Positions 25,419 to 33,796 of a DNA stretch of 52,153 nt are shown piece after piece. Numbering within the stretch: the first letter of the stretch is position 1; each line of letters starts with the position of its first letter. Below the pieces are notes generated by a model. The model ran no database searches, had not been told where the DNA came from, and worked only from the letters and a program-made list of their open reading frames with translations. Location: NCBI RefSeq assembly GCF_024460775.1, contig NZ_JANFYZ010000017.1, positions 1 to 52,153 on the forward strand, given 5' to 3'. The position numbers and the translations under genes are program-made. The stretch comes from Desulfovibrio desulfuricans (GTDB lineage Bacteria > Desulfobacterota > Desulfovibrionia > Desulfovibrionales > Desulfovibrionaceae).

Positions 25419-25560
25419 GTGCGCAGATGGCGCGTCAGACTACTATCTGTTGTTGCCCAGTTTCACTGGGGCTTACTGCCATCGTTTGATGCTGGGATAA
25501 AATTTCAGGGCAGGACTGCGAAAGGGCCTTCCCTCATGAATATCCAGATGCTCGTCTGTC

Positions 25561-27315
25561 CTATGCGGGCCAGCTGCCCTCGCGCAGCCTGCGCATGCCT
25601 TCCTCTCCCACATAGCGGCGCAACTGTTTGTCGGGCGCGTTGAGCAGATCCACCACCAGCAGGGCATCAAGGGTGCCAAAGGTTCTGTCTTCGTGAAAGG
25701 CGGCAATGCGCCCGCCCAGTTGCAGGTAGTGTTTAAAAAGTATGGGCAGGGTGCGCCCCCCCTCCATCTGCCGCACCAGCGCGTTGACGGACTTGTAATC
25801 AAGGTGCTGGGCAAAGGGCAGTTCTTCGCGCAGTTTGCGGGGCTGTTTGCCACGTACCATGCTTGCCAGGGGGGTATCCCAATGGCGCAGGCGCAGGTGC
25901 CGCCAGAGCAGGTCTACCGATTGCGGGCGATAGTTGAGGCCAATGCTGGCAGGGCCAAAAAGAGTACGCACGCCATTGCGCAGGGCCATCTGCCCAATGC
26001 CCTTCCACAGCAGAAGCAGGGGCGTGTAATCGCGCTGGTATTCGGGGCAGACAAAGGCGCGCCCCAGTTCCAGTGCATTTCCGCACTGGCGGAAAAATTC
26101 CGGCTCGTATTCAAAGAGCGAGGCAGTATAGAGGCGCTTTTTGTCATACTGCCAGGTTCCTTCTGGTCGCACCACGCGTGCCCGGTATGAACCGGCAATG
26201 TTTTTGCCTTCTTCGTCCATGAGCAGAAGGTGTGAATACAGGGGGTCGTAGCGGTCGGTATCCCGCGCCTGTCCCGATCCTTCACCCAGCGCGCGGAAGG
26301 CTTCTTCGCGCCTTCTGGTCAGTTCGTCCAGCAGCAGGGGCGATTCGTCGCCCTCAAGCAGATAGACGCAGTAGCGGCCTTCGCGGGCCAGCATGCGGTT
26401 TTCCGGCAGGGCGGCAAGGCTGACCATTATATCCATCTTGGCCGCGGCAGGGGCCAGGGGCTGGCAGTTGGCTGCGTGCCCGGCTGCGCCGTGTTCAGAG
26501 CCTAGGGCAGAACGGCAAAGCCCCAGACAGTGGGTGCGCTGCTCATGGTTCAGCCCCGTCAGAATTTCTGCGGGGATGGCCTCGCCCACGATCATGCGGG
26601 CAGTGCTTCCCCGTTGTTTGAACAAGGTATTGGGCAACAGGGCCTCGCCCACGTTCTCCTTGAGCGCTGTTGCGGCGATAAAGAGGGGATTCTGCCGTAC
26701 GGACATATGCAGGGGGACAAAATTCAGGCCGGGGATATCGGCATTGCGACCGCCAAGCCTGCTGAGCAGGCGTGACCATGGCTGTTCCGCAATGCCGCGT
26801 CCAAATTGCCAGCGGGCCACGCTCCCGGAAGGGAAAATACCCAGTGCTCCGCCCGATCGCAGGTGGGTCATGGCAGTGCGCAGCACCGCGGCGTTGGCGG
26901 CTGCGCCGCCAGAAAGATTCAGGGGCAGCAGCATGGGGGCAAGCTGCGCCAGTTGGGGAATGCGCAGCAAGGCATCGCTGGCAAGAATTTTGAGATCGGG
27001 ACGTGCCTTGCCGCAGAGGGCTGCAAGCATCAACCCTTCAAGCGCGCCGGAGGGATGGTTGGCAAAAAGCACCACCGGCCCTCGGGCAGGGATGCGCTCC
27101 AGATCGCCGCGCAGGCATTCCGTATGCACATCCAGCGCGGTGAGGCAGGCGGTGGCAAAGGTTTGAGGATCGCCGCACTGGGGCAGTGTGTCGGCCATCT
27201 TTTCCAACCGGGCAAAACCCGAAAGCTGACGGGCCAGGGCGCGGGCCAGCCGCCCGACGCTTCTGACCAGCGGGCGGCCAGGTGCAAGGGGTAAAATATC
27301 AGCATTGCCGGGCAT
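25561..27315 (-). CDS. OlsF-like double acyltransferase (PlsC + GNAT)
   Basis: 584 residues in two parts. Residues 1-290 are a PlsC-type lysophospholipid acyltransferase with FANHPSGALEGLML (H87-x5-E93, the HPxG variant) and GALGIFPSGSVARW. Residues 300-584 are a GNAT-fold N-acyltransferase of the OlsB/hemolysin type, with ELGRAFVCPEYQRDYTPLLL and YRARVVRPEGTWQYDKKRLY. The same fused order occurs in OlsF, which makes ornithine lipid: the C-terminal part puts a hydroxy-acyl chain on an amino acid and the N-terminal part adds the second acyl chain. Ornithine as the substrate is inferred. ATG 27315 follows CAGGAG by 7 bases. The gene upstream on the same strand is the DksA-like zinc-finger gene. 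Confidence 0.82.
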   Translation of the reverse strand: MPGNADILPLAPGRPLVRSVGRLARALARQLSGFARLEKMADTLPQCGDPQTFATACLTALDVHTECLRGDLERIPARGPVVLFANHPSGALEGLMLAALCGKARPDLKILASDALLRIPQLAQLAPMLLPLNLSGGAAANAAVLRTAMTHLRSGGALGIFPSGSVARWQFGRGIAEQPWSRLLSRLGGRNADIPGLNFVPLHMSVRQNPLFIAATALKENVGEALLPNTLFKQRGSTARMIVGEAIPAEILTGLNHEQRTHCLGLCRSALGSEHGAAGHAANCQPLAPAAAKMDIMVSLAALPENRMLAREGRYCVYLLEGDESPLLLDELTRRREEAFRALGEGSGQARDTDRYDPLYSHLLLMDEEGKNIAGSYRARVVRPEGTWQYDKKRLYTASLFEYEPEFFRQCGNALELGRAFVCPEYQRDYTPLLLLWKGIGQMALRNGVRTLFGPASIGLNYRPQSVDLLWRHLRLRHWDTPLASMVRGKQPRKLREELPFAQHLDYKSVNALVRQMEGGRTLPILFKHYLQLGGRIAAFHEDRTFGTLDALLVVDLLNAPDKQLRRYVGEEGMRRLREGSWPA

Positions 27316-27340
27316 GGGGATTCTCCTGTGCTTGGGCTGG

Positions 27341-27360
27341 GCATGCGCGTGGGCGCATGC
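27341..27360 (-). other. Perfect hairpin in the dksA-like / olsF-like spacer
   Basis: GCATGCGC-GTGG-GCGCATGC, an 8-bp perfect stem, 26 bases before the acyltransferase start. It could be a processing or weak termination site between the two genes. Confidence 0.5.
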
Positions 27361-27424
27361 TCGGCTGGTTCCGTTTTCTGCGTCTTGTGGTGCGCCGGTC
27401 CGGGCGATGGTAAAATTCGGGAGC

Positions 27425-27820
27425 CTAGCAGTATTCGGCGCACACTTCCTGAGGAAGCGGCGTTGCCTTCATCTGGATCATGTTTGTGCGCAGGTCGTTT
27501 TCAATGTTCTGCTGGCATTCGCAGCAACGTGTCGCCCCTGGGGCGGCCATAAGGCGGGCAATGGGGATCTCCTCGCCGCATTCTTCGCAGCGGCGGGGGC
27601 CGCCGTGCCGCAGGAGCGCCACAAGGCTCTGGAGTTCACGGATGCGTTGGGAACTGCGGCGGGCGCTGCAATGGGCTATGTGGGCCGCCTCAAGATGGCT
27701 GGCCGCGTCCAGTTCGTCCGCGCAGTGCTGGGCCTGAAAAACATCGCGCAGCAGGGTGAGACGGTGCATTTCTTCGTTCAGTTCGCCCTGAAGACGCTGC
27801 AAAGTGTGCAAATTGTCCAT
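27425..27820 (-). CDS. DksA/TraR-family C4 zinc-finger protein
   Basis: 131 residues. N-terminal helices (about 1-70, probable coiled-coil hairpin) and a four-cysteine zinc finger, CEECGEEIPIARL then ATRCCECQQ, of the TraR/DksA class. Such proteins enter the RNA-polymerase secondary channel and shift promoter choice, often with ppGpp. The acidic tip of classic DksA (DxxA) is not obvious, and the protein is shorter than E. coli DksA, so it may be a specialised relative. ATG 27820 follows AAGGAGG by 5 bases. Two extra cysteines sit in the C-terminal tail (CAEYC). It precedes the OlsF-like gene by about 110 bases on the same strand. Confidence 0.85.
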   Translation of the reverse strand: MDNLHTLQRLQGELNEEMHRLTLLRDVFQAQHCADELDAASHLEAAHIAHCSARRSSQRIRELQSLVALLRHGGPRRCEECGEEIPIARLMAAPGATRCCECQQNIENDLRTNMIQMKATPLPQEVCAEYC

Positions 27821-27992
27821 GTCTGCCTCCTTCGGAGAATTTCCGATGGTTGAACTGTTGCTCTTTGGGCATCATGAGTGTGCTGGTTTGCGTTATGGTG
27901 ACGCCCATGTGAATTTGTGCGTCATGTTAGCGGCAAAGTGGTGGAGGCGGAGTCTGTGCTTTCTGAACAGGCTTCACTCAGGGGAAGATTTG

Positions 27993-28021
27993 TTGACAGG
28001 GGGGTGTTTGTGCAATAATTT
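27993..28021 (+). promoter_or_regulatory. Promoter of the DauR-like regulator gene
   Basis: TTGACA (27993-27998), 17 bases, TAATTT (28016-28021). The same -35, spacer length and -10 are found before ridA. Downstream, CATCATGATG (28041-28050) is a small palindrome that could be an autoregulatory site. Confidence 0.6.
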
Positions 28022-28067
28022 TCTCATGCGTATAATTTATCATCATGATGTAGCCAGGGAGGAAGTT

Positions 28068-28739
28068 GTGTCCGAATATAGAAAGCCCTCAACGTTAGAG
28101 CGGTTTATCCCTATTGTGGACTTTCTGGGCGCTTTTTTGGGTGCTGACTGTGAAGTCGTGCTGCACGATGCCACCAGGCCGGACAGCTCTGTACTTGCGA
28201 TAGCCAACAGCCATATAAGCGGACGCCGCGTGGGATCGCCCATTACGGATATGGCGTTACGCCTTATCAAGGACGGCACCTGGATGACCGCGCCTTTTAT
28301 TACGGGCTATAAAACGCAGAGCAAGGACGGTCGTCAGCTTCATTCGGCAACGTATTTTATCCGTGAAGACGATGGTTCATTGGCTGGGATGTTATGCCTC
28401 AACATGGATGCGGTCCCGCTGATTGAGGCGCGCGATCTGCTTGATCGCTTCATATCGCGGGCGCGAATGGAAAAGCCCAGGTCGGACGCTGAAAATGGAC
28501 ATCCTCTTGAAACATTTGCTGAATCGCTGGAAGACCTGACCAGCAGCATTATCCAGCAGGCGGTGAATGGCGCGGATATCCCGCCGGATCGCATGACGGC
28601 AGATGAAAAAATAGCTATTGTACGCACCCTTAACGAAAAGGGCGTGTTTTTGCTTAAAGGCGCTGTGGCGGTTGTGGCGCGCCATCTGGCAGCGTCAGAG
28701 GCCACCGTTTACAGGTATTTGCAGCGGGTTTCTTCCTGA
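28068..28739 (+). CDS. YheO/DauR-family transcriptional regulator
   Basis: 223 residues. The N-terminal PAS-like YheO domain (about 10-125) includes VDFLGAFLGADCEVVLHD and DGSLAGMLCLNMD. The C-terminal helix-turn-helix of the DauR type has EKIAIVRTLNEKGVFLLKGA and ASEATVYRYLQRV. Family members respond to a small metabolite, such as an amino acid, and control its catabolic genes. Start is GTG 28068, preceded by AGGGAGG; the ATG at 28027 has no ribosome site. It lies upstream of ridA, a symporter gene and a cysteine desulfidase gene, all on the same strand, so it is the likely regulator of that module. Confidence 0.82.
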   Translation: MSEYRKPSTLERFIPIVDFLGAFLGADCEVVLHDATRPDSSVLAIANSHISGRRVGSPITDMALRLIKDGTWMTAPFITGYKTQSKDGRQLHSATYFIREDDGSLAGMLCLNMDAVPLIEARDLLDRFISRARMEKPRSDAENGHPLETFAESLEDLTSSIIQQAVNGADIPPDRMTADEKIAIVRTLNEKGVFLLKGAVAVVARHLAASEATVYRYLQRVSS

Positions 28740-28774
28740 GGGTGTTTTCTGCGGTATGATTTTTTTCTATCACA

Positions 28775-28803
28775 TTGACAAAAAATTATTATCAAGATAA
28801 TTT
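28775..28803 (+). promoter_or_regulatory. Promoter of the ridA-symporter-desulfidase operon
   Basis: TTGACA (28775-28780), 17 bases, TAATTT (28798-28803). TTATC-AA-GATAA (28789-28800) is an inverted repeat overlapping the -10, well placed for repressor or activator binding. Confidence 0.65.
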
Positions 28804-28873
28804 TATTTCACTGCGATAGCTGTGCTTGCAGGGCGTATGGTCTCCTTAACGGGGCAGCGCAAAACATCTTGTT

Positions 28874-28888
28874 TTAACAACTTGTTAA
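28874..28888 (+). promoter_or_regulatory. Palindrome TTAACAA-C-TTGTTAA before ridA
   Basis: A perfect 7-bp inverted repeat with one central base, overlapping the upstream edge of the AAGGAG ribosome site. It may be an operator or a small hairpin that affects translation. Confidence 0.5.
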
Positions 28889-28902
28889 GGAGAATCCGTC
28901 AA

Positions 28903-29277
28903 ATGTCTCAGCGTATTGCAACGGAAAAGGCCCCAGCAGCCATTGGCCCGTACTCTCAGGGGATGGTCTGCGGCACCCTTCTTTTTACATCCGGCCAGAT
29001 ACCCGTTGAGCCTTCCACCAAGGCTGTGCCCGATGATGTGGCTGCCCAGGCCCGTCAGTCGCTGGAAAACGTCAAGGCTGTTGTAGAAGCTGGCGGCAGC
29101 AGCATGGACCGCGTGGTAAAAACTACGGTGTTTCTGGCTGACATGGGTGATTTCGCCGCTGTAAACCAGGTGTACTCCACCTATTTTGCAGAGCCTTTTC
29201 CTGCCCGGAGTTGCGTACAGGTAGCGGCCTTGCCTCTTGGAGTAAAGGTCGAGATTGAAGCAGTCGCCGTCCTGTAG
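28903..29277 (+). CDS. ridA: RidA family reactive imine/enamine deaminase
   Basis: 124 residues, full RidA length. It hydrolyses 2-aminoacrylate and related enamines/imines, which otherwise damage PLP enzymes, to pyruvate and ammonia. Present are the N-terminal APAAIGPYSQG, the LLFTSGQIPV strand, the arginine in EPFPARSCVQVAALPLG and the glutamate in VEIEAVAV, which together define the catalytic pocket. ATG 28903 follows AAGGAG by about 10 bases. The neighbours fit its job: a regulator upstream, and an uptake symporter and a cysteine desulfidase downstream, whose chemistry should give 2-aminoacrylate. Confidence 0.93.
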   Translation: MSQRIATEKAPAAIGPYSQGMVCGTLLFTSGQIPVEPSTKAVPDDVAAQARQSLENVKAVVEAGGSSMDRVVKTTVFLADMGDFAAVNQVYSTYFAEPFPARSCVQVAALPLGVKVEIEAVAVL

Positions 29278-29353
29278 ACGTAAGTGGGCTTAGCTGTCTG
29301 AGCATCGGCGGCATGGGGCCGCTGAACGGTACTTCATCGTCAGGAGACACCAC

Positions 29354-30538
29354 ATGTCCAAGAGCAAGAACGAATTCGGCCTTATCCTCAAGCTGCTGGC
29401 AGGCATTGTCATTGGCGCACTGATCGGTTTTGCGGCCAATGAAAATGTCATGCAGGTTGTAATGTCTCTCAAGTATGTTCTGGGCCAGATAATCTTTTAC
29501 ACCGTGCCGCTCGTTATCATTGCGTTTATTGCGCCTGCCATTACCCGGCTTGGACAGAACGCCAGCCGCATGTTGATTGCGGCGCTGGTCATTGCTTACA
29601 TTTCTTCAGTAGGCGCGGCCACCATGTCTTGCCTCGCCGGATACGCCATCATCCCCCATCTGTCCGTTCCCACGGCGGTGGCTGCCCTGCATCCTCTGCC
29701 TGATGTGCTCTTCAAGCTGGATATCCCCCCGGTCATGCCGGTCATGACAGCCTTGGTAACGGCTGTTCTTATTGGCATAGCGTCGCTGTGGACGCGAGCT
29801 GAAATCATGGTGCGCCTGCTGGACGAGCTGGAAGCTATCATGCTCAAGATCGTGAGCAACGTGGTTATTCCCCTGTTGCCGCTCTTTATTGCCGCCACCT
29901 TTGCCGGGCTTGCCTACGAAGGCAGCCTCACGCGGCAGCTTCCCGTATTCTTGAAAGTTATCATTCTCGTGTTGCTCGGGCACTACATCTGGCTTGCCGT
30001 GCTGTACTCCATTGCCGGTATTGTGTCTGGTCGCAATCCCCTTGAGGTGCTGCGCCACTATGGCCCTGCCTACCTTACTGCTGTTGGCACCATGTCCAGC
30101 GCGGCCACGCTGCCGGTTTCCCTTTCCTGCGCATCGCGATCTTCCGTGCTTTCCAAAGAAATGGTGGAGTTCGCCGTGCCCCTTGGGGCGACAATCCATC
30201 TCTGCGGCTCTGTGTTGACGGAAACTTTTTTTGCCATGACCATTTCCATGTTGCTGTATGGCTATTTGCCCAGCCCGGCGACAATGGCGGTATTCATTGC
30301 CCTGTTTGGGGTGTTTGCCATCGGCGCTCCGGGCGTGCCTGGCGGTACAGTAATGGCTTCTCTTGGCATTGTGGTGAGCGTGCTTGGTTTTGATCCTGCC
30401 GGGGTGGCCTTGCTGCTGGCCATATTTGCCCTGCAGGACAGCTTTGGCACAGCCTGCAACGTTACCGGCGATGGCGCAATGGCCCTGATGCTGGAAGGTC
30501 TTTTCAACCGGTCAAAAGGCAAGGTCAGCCAAGCCTGA
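29354..30538 (+). CDS. DAACS-family amino-acid/dicarboxylate:cation symporter
   Basis: Inner-membrane symporter of the SDF family, driven by Na+ or H+. The 394-residue product has eight or so spans and the two re-entrant loop signatures: GTMSSAATLPVSLSC near 238-252 and IGAPGVPGGTVMASLG near 316-331, with the TETFF and ACNVTGDG segments that complete the ion site. ATG 29354 follows AGGAG by 7 bases. Members carry glutamate, aspartate, serine, threonine or cystine; the position between ridA and a cysteine desulfidase points to cysteine, cystine or serine, but that is inference. Confidence 0.9.
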   Translation: MSKSKNEFGLILKLLAGIVIGALIGFAANENVMQVVMSLKYVLGQIIFYTVPLVIIAFIAPAITRLGQNASRMLIAALVIAYISSVGAATMSCLAGYAIIPHLSVPTAVAALHPLPDVLFKLDIPPVMPVMTALVTAVLIGIASLWTRAEIMVRLLDELEAIMLKIVSNVVIPLLPLFIAATFAGLAYEGSLTRQLPVFLKVIILVLLGHYIWLAVLYSIAGIVSGRNPLEVLRHYGPAYLTAVGTMSSAATLPVSLSCASRSSVLSKEMVEFAVPLGATIHLCGSVLTETFFAMTISMLLYGYLPSPATMAVFIALFGVFAIGAPGVPGGTVMASLGIVVSVLGFDPAGVALLLAIFALQDSFGTACNVTGDGAMALMLEGLFNRSKGKVSQA

Positions 30539-30585
30539 AAATTATGAATATAACAACCCCCTGCAATAAATGCGAGGAAGTATAC

Positions 30586-31869
30586 ATGCCCAATTCCCAG
30601 TGGCCCAGTTTTATTGAACTGCTGCATAAGGAAGTAGTGCCCGCTCTAGGCTGCACTGAGCCAGTAGCTGTGGCGCTGGCGGCTGCCCATGCCGTTGAGG
30701 CTCTGGGTTGCCAGCCCGAGAACATAAAGGTGCTCGTTAGCGGTAATTTGCTGAAAAACGGCATGGGCGTTGGCGTGCCGGGCACAGGCTCTACGGGCAT
30801 GAATATTGCCGCTGCTGTTGGGGCGATTGGCGGAAAGGCAGCGCGCGGGCTTGAAGTGCTGGCGGAGCTTACGCCCGAACAGGCCGAAGCTGGCCGCAAT
30901 ATGGTCGAAGCCGGCCGCGTCCATGTGGGCATTGCCGAAGGCTCGCCCCTGCTGTACGCGGAAGTTCTCGTGGAAGGCGGGGGGCATACAGGCCGGGCTG
31001 TGCTTGAGCATGAGCACACCAACATTGTGCGTATTGAGCGCGATGGAAAGGTGCTGTTCAGCCGCGAGCAGCCAGATGACGCAACCACTGCAAAAAGTGA
31101 AGAATGGCCGCTGTCCATTGCCGCCATTCATGAGTTTGCCACGCAGGCGCCTTTTGAAGACATCAGCTTTATTCTTGAAGCCGCGAGGCTCAACGAAGCG
31201 GTGGCTCTGGAAGGCCTGGCCCGGGAATACGGCCTGCAGGTAGGACGCACCATTGATGGCAATATCCGCAAACGTCTTATGTCCGACGATGTGACCACCC
31301 TGGCGGTCAAACTGACGGCTGCCGCTTCCGATGCGCGCATGGACGGCGTGATGATGCCTGTGATGAGCAATTCCGGCAGCGGGAATCAGGGCATAACCTG
31401 CACCATGCCGGTGGTGGCCTTTGCCATGCGGCTGGAAGCAGGGGACGAGGCCCTGGCAAGGGCACTGATCATGAGCCACCTTACCTCAATTCACGTCAAG
31501 CATCGTCTGGGGCGGCTATCGGCTTTATGCGGCGCTACGGTTGCCAGCATGGCCTCCGCCTGCGGTATTGTAATGCTGCTTGGCGGCGGGATAGAGCAGA
31601 TTGACCGTACCATCCGCAATATGGTGGGCAACGTGGCGGGCATGATCTGCGATGGCGCCAAGACCGGTTGCGCCATGAAGGTCGCTTCGGCGGTGGGCGC
31701 GGGCGTGCAATCTGCCATGCTGGCTATGGATGGCATGGGCGTAACCCGCAATGAAGGCATTGTTGAAGACGATATTGAACAATGCATTGCCAATCTGGCC
31801 CGGCTGGGCTGCGACGGTATGGCTCAGGCCGACCGCGTGGTGCTGGACATCATGGTGGCGAAAAGCTGA
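30586..31869 (+). CDS. cyuA: L-cysteine desulfidase, CyuA/UPF0597 family
   Basis: [4Fe-4S] lyase related to the serine dehydratase alpha chain; in the characterised members (CdsB, E. coli CyuA) it turns L-cysteine into sulfide, ammonia and pyruvate, through 2-aminoacrylate. The 427-residue product has ALGCTEPVAVALAAAHAVE at 21-39, where C23 is a cluster ligand, and a second cysteine-rich segment MICDGAKTGCAMK near 355-367. SNSGSGNQGITCTMP (near 267) is another family block. ATG 30586 follows GAGGAAG at good spacing; the ATG at 30544 has none. Serine or another beta-substituted amino acid cannot be excluded as the substrate. The desulfidase, symporter and RidA form one operon-like block. Confidence 0.85.
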   Translation: MPNSQWPSFIELLHKEVVPALGCTEPVAVALAAAHAVEALGCQPENIKVLVSGNLLKNGMGVGVPGTGSTGMNIAAAVGAIGGKAARGLEVLAELTPEQAEAGRNMVEAGRVHVGIAEGSPLLYAEVLVEGGGHTGRAVLEHEHTNIVRIERDGKVLFSREQPDDATTAKSEEWPLSIAAIHEFATQAPFEDISFILEAARLNEAVALEGLAREYGLQVGRTIDGNIRKRLMSDDVTTLAVKLTAAASDARMDGVMMPVMSNSGSGNQGITCTMPVVAFAMRLEAGDEALARALIMSHLTSIHVKHRLGRLSALCGATVASMASACGIVMLLGGGIEQIDRTIRNMVGNVAGMICDGAKTGCAMKVASAVGAGVQSAMLAMDGMGVTRNEGIVEDDIEQCIANLARLGCDGMAQADRVVLDIMVAKS

Positions 31870-31919
31870 GTTTGCTGTAGCGGCATTCCCTCAGTAGCAA
31901 AAGGCCAGAACTGAGCTGC

Positions 31920-31983
31920 AAGGGTCCCTTCCTGTCGTTGCCTTTACCAGTAATGGATAGGGTGCGTGGAAGGGGCCTTTTTT
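31920..31983 (+). terminator. Terminator of the cysteine-desulfidase operon
   Basis: CCCTTCC (31926-31932) pairs with GGAAGGG (31968-31974), with outer AAGG/CCTT, then a run of T (31978-31983). The 35-base loop is long for a simple terminator. Confidence 0.65.
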
Positions 31984-32046
31984 GTGATGCGGCAAATCCG
32001 CAATCTGTTCAATGAGTTCTGTCTGCGTTGCCTACTTCAGTACGCA

Positions 32047-32077
32047 AAAGCCCGCCCCGCAATGCGGGACGGGCTTT
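32047..32077 (-). terminator. Terminator of pdxST
   Basis: AAAGCCCG (32047-32054) and CCCGC (32056-32060) pair with GCGGG (32064-32068) and CGGGCTTT (32070-32077). On the minus strand the stem ends in TTTT. Confidence 0.85.
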
Positions 32078-32111
32078 ATATCAGGCTTTATCGGCGGATT
32101 GCCGCAGCGGC

Positions 32112-32690
32112 CTACTTGCCGCAGAAGGACAGAAAGTAGCTGTGCATGCGCGTGTCTGGCGTAAGCTCGGGGTGGAAGGACGTGGCCAGAATATTGTTCT
32201 GGCGCACGGCTACCGCCTGACCGTTAACCTCCGCCAGCACCTTTACGCCCGCGCCCACGCCGGTAATGACAGGAGCGCGAATGAAAACCGCCGGGAGGGG
32301 GTCTGCCCCGATCTCGGGTATGCTCAGATTGGTTTCAAAGCTGTCCACCTGCCTGCCAAAGGCGTTGCGGCGCACGGTGGCGTCAAGCACGCCGAGGCGT
32401 GGCTGGTCTGAGTTTTCAATGTCGCGGCACAGCAGTATAAGCCCGGCGCAACTGCCGTAAACGGGCATGCCGTCGAGTATGCGCTGGCGCAGGGGCTCAA
32501 GCATGTTCCATTCGTTAAGCAGTTTGCCGATGGTGGTGCTTTCGCCGCCGGGAATGATCAGGGCATCAATGCCCTCGATATCCTTGAGCTGGCGCACCTC
32601 GCGGGCCGTCGCGCCAAGGCTGGCAACAGCGGCCACATGCTCGCGAAAGGCTCCCTGAAGAGCCAGAACGCCTACGCAAAGCTGCGACAT
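32112..32690 (-). CDS. pdxT: PLP synthase glutaminase subunit PdxT
   Basis: 192-residue class I glutaminase that feeds ammonia through a tunnel to PdxS for de novo PLP synthesis. The catalytic triad is complete: C81 in GSCAG, with H173 and E175 in SFHPEL. The early GGESTTIG loop (49-56) forms part of the oxyanion site. The ATG at 32690 overlaps the TAA stop of pdxS by one base (TAATG), so translation is coupled; a TTG two codons earlier is less likely. Pathway DXP-independent. This is the supplier of cofactor for trpB and the MocR regulator elsewhere in the window. Confidence 0.96.
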   Translation of the reverse strand: MSQLCVGVLALQGAFREHVAAVASLGATAREVRQLKDIEGIDALIIPGGESTTIGKLLNEWNMLEPLRQRILDGMPVYGSCAGLILLCRDIENSDQPRLGVLDATVRRNAFGRQVDSFETNLSIPEIGADPLPAVFIRAPVITGVGAGVKVLAEVNGQAVAVRQNNILATSFHPELTPDTRMHSYFLSFCGK

Positions 32691-33571
32691 TACCAACCCC
32701 GTTCCTGCATGCGTTCGGCAGAAGGAATGGTGGAAATTTCAATGCCCACCATGGGTTCGCCCAGATCGCGGGAGATTTCGGCCAGCATGGCGAAATCGTT
32801 GTAGTTGGTCACGGCCTGCACAATGGCCTTGGCGCGCTTGGCCGGGTCGCCGGATTTGAAGATGCCGGAGCCAACGAACACGCCGTCGCAGCCGAGGTGC
32901 ATCATCATGGCGGCGTCAGCGGGGGTGGCGATGCCGCCAGCGGCAAAGTTCACCACGGGCAGGCGGCCTTCCTTGCGAACGGCGTAGCACACTTCAAGAG
33001 GAGCGCCGATTTCTTTGGCGTAGTTGGCAACTTCGGCTTCGGGCAGGCTGCACAGCTTGCGCACGTCGTCCATAACCTGACGGCAGTGGCGCACGGCTTC
33101 AACCACGTTGCCGGTGCCGGGTTCGCCCTTGGTGCGGATCATGGCTGCACCTTCGGCGATGCGGCGCAGGGCTTCGCCCAGATTGCGGCAGCCGCACACG
33201 AAAGGCACGGTAAAATCGCGCTTGTCGATATGGTACTTGTCGTCAGCGGGGGTGAGCACTTCACTTTCGTCAATGTAGTCGGCGCCCATGGCCTCAAGGA
33301 TGCGGGCTTCAACAAAATGGCCGATGCGGGCCTTGGCCATGACGGGAATGCTCACCACTTCCATGATGCGCTTGACGATGGTGGGATCGGCCATACGGGC
33401 CACGCCGCCTGCGGCGCGAATATCGGCAGGTACGCGTTCCAGGGCCATGACTGCGCAGGCTCCCGCTGCTTCGGCGATTTTAGCCTGTTCGGGAGTGGTG
33501 ACGTCCATGATCACGCCGCCTTTGAGCATTTCAGCAAGGCCTGTCTTCAGGCGGATGGTGCCCTGTTCCAT
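32690..33571 (-). CDS. pdxS: PLP synthase lyase subunit PdxS
   Basis: 293-residue TIM-barrel that builds pyridoxal phosphate from ribose 5-phosphate, glyceraldehyde 3-phosphate and ammonia; it forms a dodecamer with PdxT subunits attached. Family blocks seen: [35 protein letters not shown] (substrate site), [13 protein letters not shown] with the catalytic lysine, and [12 protein letters not shown] with the second lysine. ATG 33571 follows AAGGAG by 9 bases. Promoter at 33651-33679. One of the most strongly conserved enzymes in the window; identification is secure. Confidence 0.97.
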   Translation of the reverse strand: MEQGTIRLKTGLAEMLKGGVIMDVTTPEQAKIAEAAGACAVMALERVPADIRAAGGVARMADPTIVKRIMEVVSIPVMAKARIGHFVEARILEAMGADYIDESEVLTPADDKYHIDKRDFTVPFVCGCRNLGEALRRIAEGAAMIRTKGEPGTGNVVEAVRHCRQVMDDVRKLCSLPEAEVANYAKEIGAPLEVCYAVRKEGRLPVVNFAAGGIATPADAAMMMHLGCDGVFVGSGIFKSGDPAKRAKAIVQAVTNYNDFAMLAEISRDLGEPMVGIEISTIPSAERMQERGW

Positions 33572-33650
33572 ATCTTTCTACTCCTTCTGAGCCGGAGGCC
33601 GGCTGGTGATGATGTCTGCATGCCGCACATGCGGCGGCTTTGCTGGCGTG

Positions 33651-33679
33651 TATATATGTCAATAAGCCGCACCTGACAA
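33651..33679 (-). promoter_or_regulatory. Promoter of pdxST
   Basis: On the minus strand, TTGTCA (33674-33679), 17 bases, TATATA (33651-33656). A CATGTCAGGTATCATATTGTCAGGTG region carries two CAGGT direct repeats 18 bases apart, possibly an operator. Confidence 0.6.
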
Positions 33680-33796
33680 TATGATACCTGACATGCTCCG
33701 CAGCAGGACATCCCGCCGCAAAAAACTTCCGTCATCGGCCCATGCGGCTTGCGCTTCGGGCGTCCTCTGGCTATGCTTAAGGACTCAAAAGGAAGT

